Below are positions 61,791-64,000 of a DNA stretch of 64,000 bases, piece after piece (position 1 is the first letter of the stretch; each line of letters starts with the position of its first letter). Origin of the DNA: Nocardia pseudobrasiliensis NBRC 108224 (GTDB lineage: Bacteria > Actinomycetota > Actinomycetes > Mycobacteriales > Mycobacteriaceae); contig NZ_BDBS01000010.1 of assembly GCF_001613105.1 (NCBI RefSeq), positions 186,001 through 250,000 of the forward strand, given 5' to 3'. Made by a program: the position numbers and the translations under genes. The notes under the pieces were generated by a model, which was given only the letters and a program-made list of their open reading frames with translations, was not told the origin of the DNA and did no database searches.

Positions 61791-63400
61791 ACGCCGTGCT
61801 CGCCGCGACGGTCGAGGGCAGCCGCCCGGGCCTGAACATCACCATCTTCGTGGTGTTCGTTCTGATCACCCTGGTGATCGTGTTCCGTGCCAGCCGCGAC
61901 ACCCGAACCGCCGCGGACTATTACGCCGCCGGGCGGGCCTTCTCCGGTCCGCAGAACGGGATCGCGATCTCCGGCGACTATCTGTCGGCGGCCAGCTTTC
62001 TCGGCATCGCGGGCGCGATCGCGCTCTATGGCTACGACGGATTCCTCTATTCCATCGGCTTCCTGGTGGCGTGGCTGGTCGCGCTGCTGCTGGTGGCCGA
62101 ATTGCTGCGCAATACCGGCAAATTCACCCTCGGCGATGTGCTGGCCTTCCGTATGCGGCAGCGGCCGGTGCGGGCGGCGGCGGCCACCTCGACGCTGGCG
62201 GTGAGTCTGTTCTATCTGCTCGCGCAGATGGCGGGCGCGGGCATTCTGGTCTCGCTGCTGCTCGGCGTATCCGGTGATCTGGGACAGAATCTGGTGATCG
62301 CGGTCGTCGGTGCGGTGATGATCGTGTACGTGCTCGTCGGCGGTATGAAGGGCACCACCTGGGTGCAGATCGTGAAGGCGGTGCTGCTGATCGGCGCGGC
62401 CGCCGCGATGACGGTGTGGGTGCTGGCCAAATACGGCCTGAATCTGTCGACGCTGCTGCAGGATGCGGTCGATCACGGTGGCAAGACCGGCGCGAAACTG
62501 CTCGAGCCCGGTTTCAAGTACGGCAAGAACGACACCTCCAAGCTCGACTTCCTGTCCCTGGCACTGGCTCTCGTGCTGGGTACGGCCGGACTGCCGCATG
62601 TGCTCATGCGCTTCTACACCGTGCCGACCGCCAAGGAGGCGCGGCGTTCGGTGGTGTGGGCGATCGGTCTGATCGGGCTGTTCTATCTGTTCACCCTCGT
62701 CCTCGGCTACGGCGCCGCGGCGCTGGTGGGTCCGGAGAAGATCGCCAAGGCGCCCGGTAAGGAGAACGCGGCGGCACCGCTGCTGGCGCTGGAACTGGGT
62801 GGACCGCTGCTGTTGGGATTCGTTGCGGCCGTGGCCTTCGCGACGATTCTGGCGGTGGTGGCCGGTCTGACGATCACCGCCTCGGCCTCGTTCGCGCACG
62901 ATGTGTACGCCAATGTCATCAAGCGCGGGCGCGACGACAGTAAATCCGGTGAGGTGCGGGTCGCCCGGATCACCGCGGTGGTCATCGGCGCGGTGGCGAT
63001 CGTGGGCGGCATTCTGGCCAAGAATCAGAATGTGGCGTTCCTGGTCGCGCTGGCCTTCGCGGTCGCGGCCTCGGCCAATCTGCCGACCATCCTGTATTCG
63101 CTGTTCTGGCGGCGCTTCAATACCAGCGGCGCGCTGTGGAGCATTTACGGCGGCCTGGCGGTGACGATCGTGTTGATCGTCTTCTCCCCGGCGGTATCGG
63201 GCGCACCCACCGCGATGTTCAAATCCGTGGACTTCCACTGGTTCCCACTGGCCAACCCGGGCCTGGTGTCGATTCCGGTCTCGTTCCTGCTCGGCTGGCT
63301 CGGCACGGTGCTGTCCAAGGAGCACGACCAGGCCAAGTACGTGGAGATGCAGGTCCGGTCGCTCACGGGTGCGGGAGCGGAGAAGGCCGTACAGCACTGA
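61787..63400 (+). CDS. actP: ActP-type cation/acetate symporter (SSS family)
   Basis: A 537-aa sodium:solute symporter. About 13 hydrophobic helices are visible, with the SSS pattern AADYYAAGRAFSGPQNGIAISGDYLSAASFLG at the start and GTAGLPHVLMRFYTVPTAKEARRSVVW in the middle. It imports acetate and related short acids with a cation. It is translationally coupled to the DUF485 gene. A GlxA regulator is convergent downstream. Together with the acuC-Pat genes, this window holds acetate uptake and a likely acetyl-CoA synthetase regulation unit. Confidence 0.93.
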   Translation: MNAVLAATVEGSRPGLNITIFVVFVLITLVIVFRASRDTRTAADYYAAGRAFSGPQNGIAISGDYLSAASFLGIAGAIALYGYDGFLYSIGFLVAWLVALLLVAELLRNTGKFTLGDVLAFRMRQRPVRAAAATSTLAVSLFYLLAQMAGAGILVSLLLGVSGDLGQNLVIAVVGAVMIVYVLVGGMKGTTWVQIVKAVLLIGAAAAMTVWVLAKYGLNLSTLLQDAVDHGGKTGAKLLEPGFKYGKNDTSKLDFLSLALALVLGTAGLPHVLMRFYTVPTAKEARRSVVWAIGLIGLFYLFTLVLGYGAAALVGPEKIAKAPGKENAAAPLLALELGGPLLLGFVAAVAFATILAVVAGLTITASASFAHDVYANVIKRGRDDSKSGEVRVARITAVVIGAVAIVGGILAKNQNVAFLVALAFAVAASANLPTILYSLFWRRFNTSGALWSIYGGLAVTIVLIVFSPAVSGAPTAMFKSVDFHWFPLANPGLVSIPVSFLLGWLGTVLSKEHDQAKYVEMQVRSLTGAGAEKAVQH

Positions 63401-63428
63401 TCGCGCCGCGAGACCCGCCGCGAGACCC

Positions 63429-64000
63429 TCAGTGCGCCAGGGCCTTCGGGGCGGCGCGGAAGGTCTTGCGGTAGGTCAGCGGCGGGATGCCCAGGCCCGC
63501 GCGCATATGGTGCCGCAATGAGGAGGCGGTACCCATGCCCGCGGCCCGGGCCACCTCGTCGATCGGCAGATCGGTCGATTCCAGCAGCCGCTGGGCGTGG
63601 CGCAGCCGCTGCTGCAACAGCCACGCGCCCGGGGCCAGTCCGGTCTCGGCCTTGAAGCGACGGGTGAAGGTGCGCACGCTCATTCGGGCGTGTGCGGCCA
63701 GACTCGCCAGATCGAGGTCCTGATCCAGATGGCGCAGCGCCCAGGCGCGGGTGGGCGCGGTGCCGTCGGAACCGTCCTCGGGGATATTGCGATCGATGAA
63801 CTGGGACTGCCCACCCTCGCGCCACGGCGGAACCACGCAGTAGCGGGCGGCCTTGTTGGCGACCTCGCTGCCGTGATCGGTGCGCAGCAGATGCAGGCAC
63901 AGATCGATACCCGCGGCCAGACCCGCCGCGGTGCAGATATTCCCGTCCTCGACGAACAGCAGATTCTCATCCATCCGCACCTTGGGGAACAGGCGGCGGA
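63429..64000 (-). CDS. GlxA-type AraC regulator, N-terminus outside window
   Basis: The frame is open to the right edge, so the DJ-1/PfpI N-terminal half is missing. Visible are the end of that domain (DENLLFVEDGNICTAAGLAAGIDLCLHLL) and two AraC helix-turn-helices (LASLAAHARMSVRTFTRRFKAETG; LPIDEVARAAGMGTASSLRHHMRAGLGIPPLTYRKTF). It resembles the regulator at 24254. It is convergent with actP; its target lies outside the window or is itself. Confidence 0.9.
   Translation of the reverse strand, partial: RRLFPKVRMDENLLFVEDGNICTAAGLAAGIDLCLHLLRTDHGSEVANKAARYCVVPPWREGGQSQFIDRNIPEDGSDGTAPTRAWALRHLDQDLDLASLAAHARMSVRTFTRRFKAETGLAPGAWLLQQRLRHAQRLLESTDLPIDEVARAAGMGTASSLRHHMRAGLGIPPLTYRKTFRAAPKALAH

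Overview
The window is high-GC actinobacterial DNA. It most resembles a Nocardia/Rhodococcus-type member of the Mycobacteriales. The evidence is Lsr2, an actinobacterial LexA/SOS-box system, IdeR, SigB, NrdR, a PAC2 protein, DUF5642, DUF5134 and DUF4192 proteins, AhpC/AhpD with divergent OxyR, and a block (lexA, LysM protein, nrdR, PAC2, ideR, sigB) that recalls the mycobacterial lexA-to-sigB region. No rRNA, tRNA, CRISPR array, phage or insertion sequence was recognised. About 57 intact or edge-truncated genes and 6 degraded ones are supported.

Region by region. 1-8 kb: a MetE-like protein cut by the window edge, a DUF574-type methyltransferase, a PAS-GGDEF protein, TetR beside a broken alkylsulfatase, lsr2, and a broken marR-isochorismatase pair. 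6.8-10.5 kb: a metal-ion block with an Nramp-related transporter behind a long leader (M-box Mg2+ riboswitch, then a proline-rich mini-ORF, then a 53-aa protein), and a divergent CDF exporter whose promoter carries an inverted repeat. 10.5-16.4 kb: CtaG-like protein, lexA and its divergent SOS-regulated LysM protein, nrdR and a methyltransferase. 16.4-24.3 kb: the large RNA helicase HrpA, a membrane protein with a truncated copy of itself, an aminotransferase, GNAT and DUF5134. 24.3-30.2 kb: GlxA/SnoaL, PhzF, ahpC-ahpD with oxyR, MBL and GGCT proteins. 30.4-34.6 kb: a fused indolepyruvate ferredoxin oxidoreductase and an ATP-grasp remnant. 34.6-37 kb: a polyamine operon (ornithine/lysine decarboxylase, then a SpeD-SpeE fusion).

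37-46 kb: Ski2-like DUF3516 helicase, PAC2 protein, lipoprotein, aldo/keto reductase with a minisatellite grown from its 3' end, DUF4192 protein, and ideR-galE. 46-53.5 kb: acuC overlapping a GNAT/acyl-CoA-synthetase fusion, which is a likely lysine deacetylase plus acetyltransferase pair, then ppc. 53.5-57.4 kb: a secreted phosphodiesterase, a DUF1445 protein, and a small operon (VOC protein, decayed drug ABC exporter, ArsR, AHSA1) under a promoter with two identical palindromic operators. 57.2-64 kb: a 24-bp G-rich minisatellite, a Gly/Gln-rich secreted protein, sigB with an ECF-type promoter, a methyltransferase, a DUF485-ActP acetate symporter pair and a second GlxA regulator cut by the right edge.

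The most notable element is the minus-strand leader at 8804-9244, where an M-box, a strongly SD-led proline-rich mini-ORF and a transporter lacking the usual Nramp metal-selecting methionine all point to Mg2+ homeostasis. A second theme is local gene decay: six remnants sit between intact housekeeping genes, and two of them show what look like single-base deletions in GC-rich runs.
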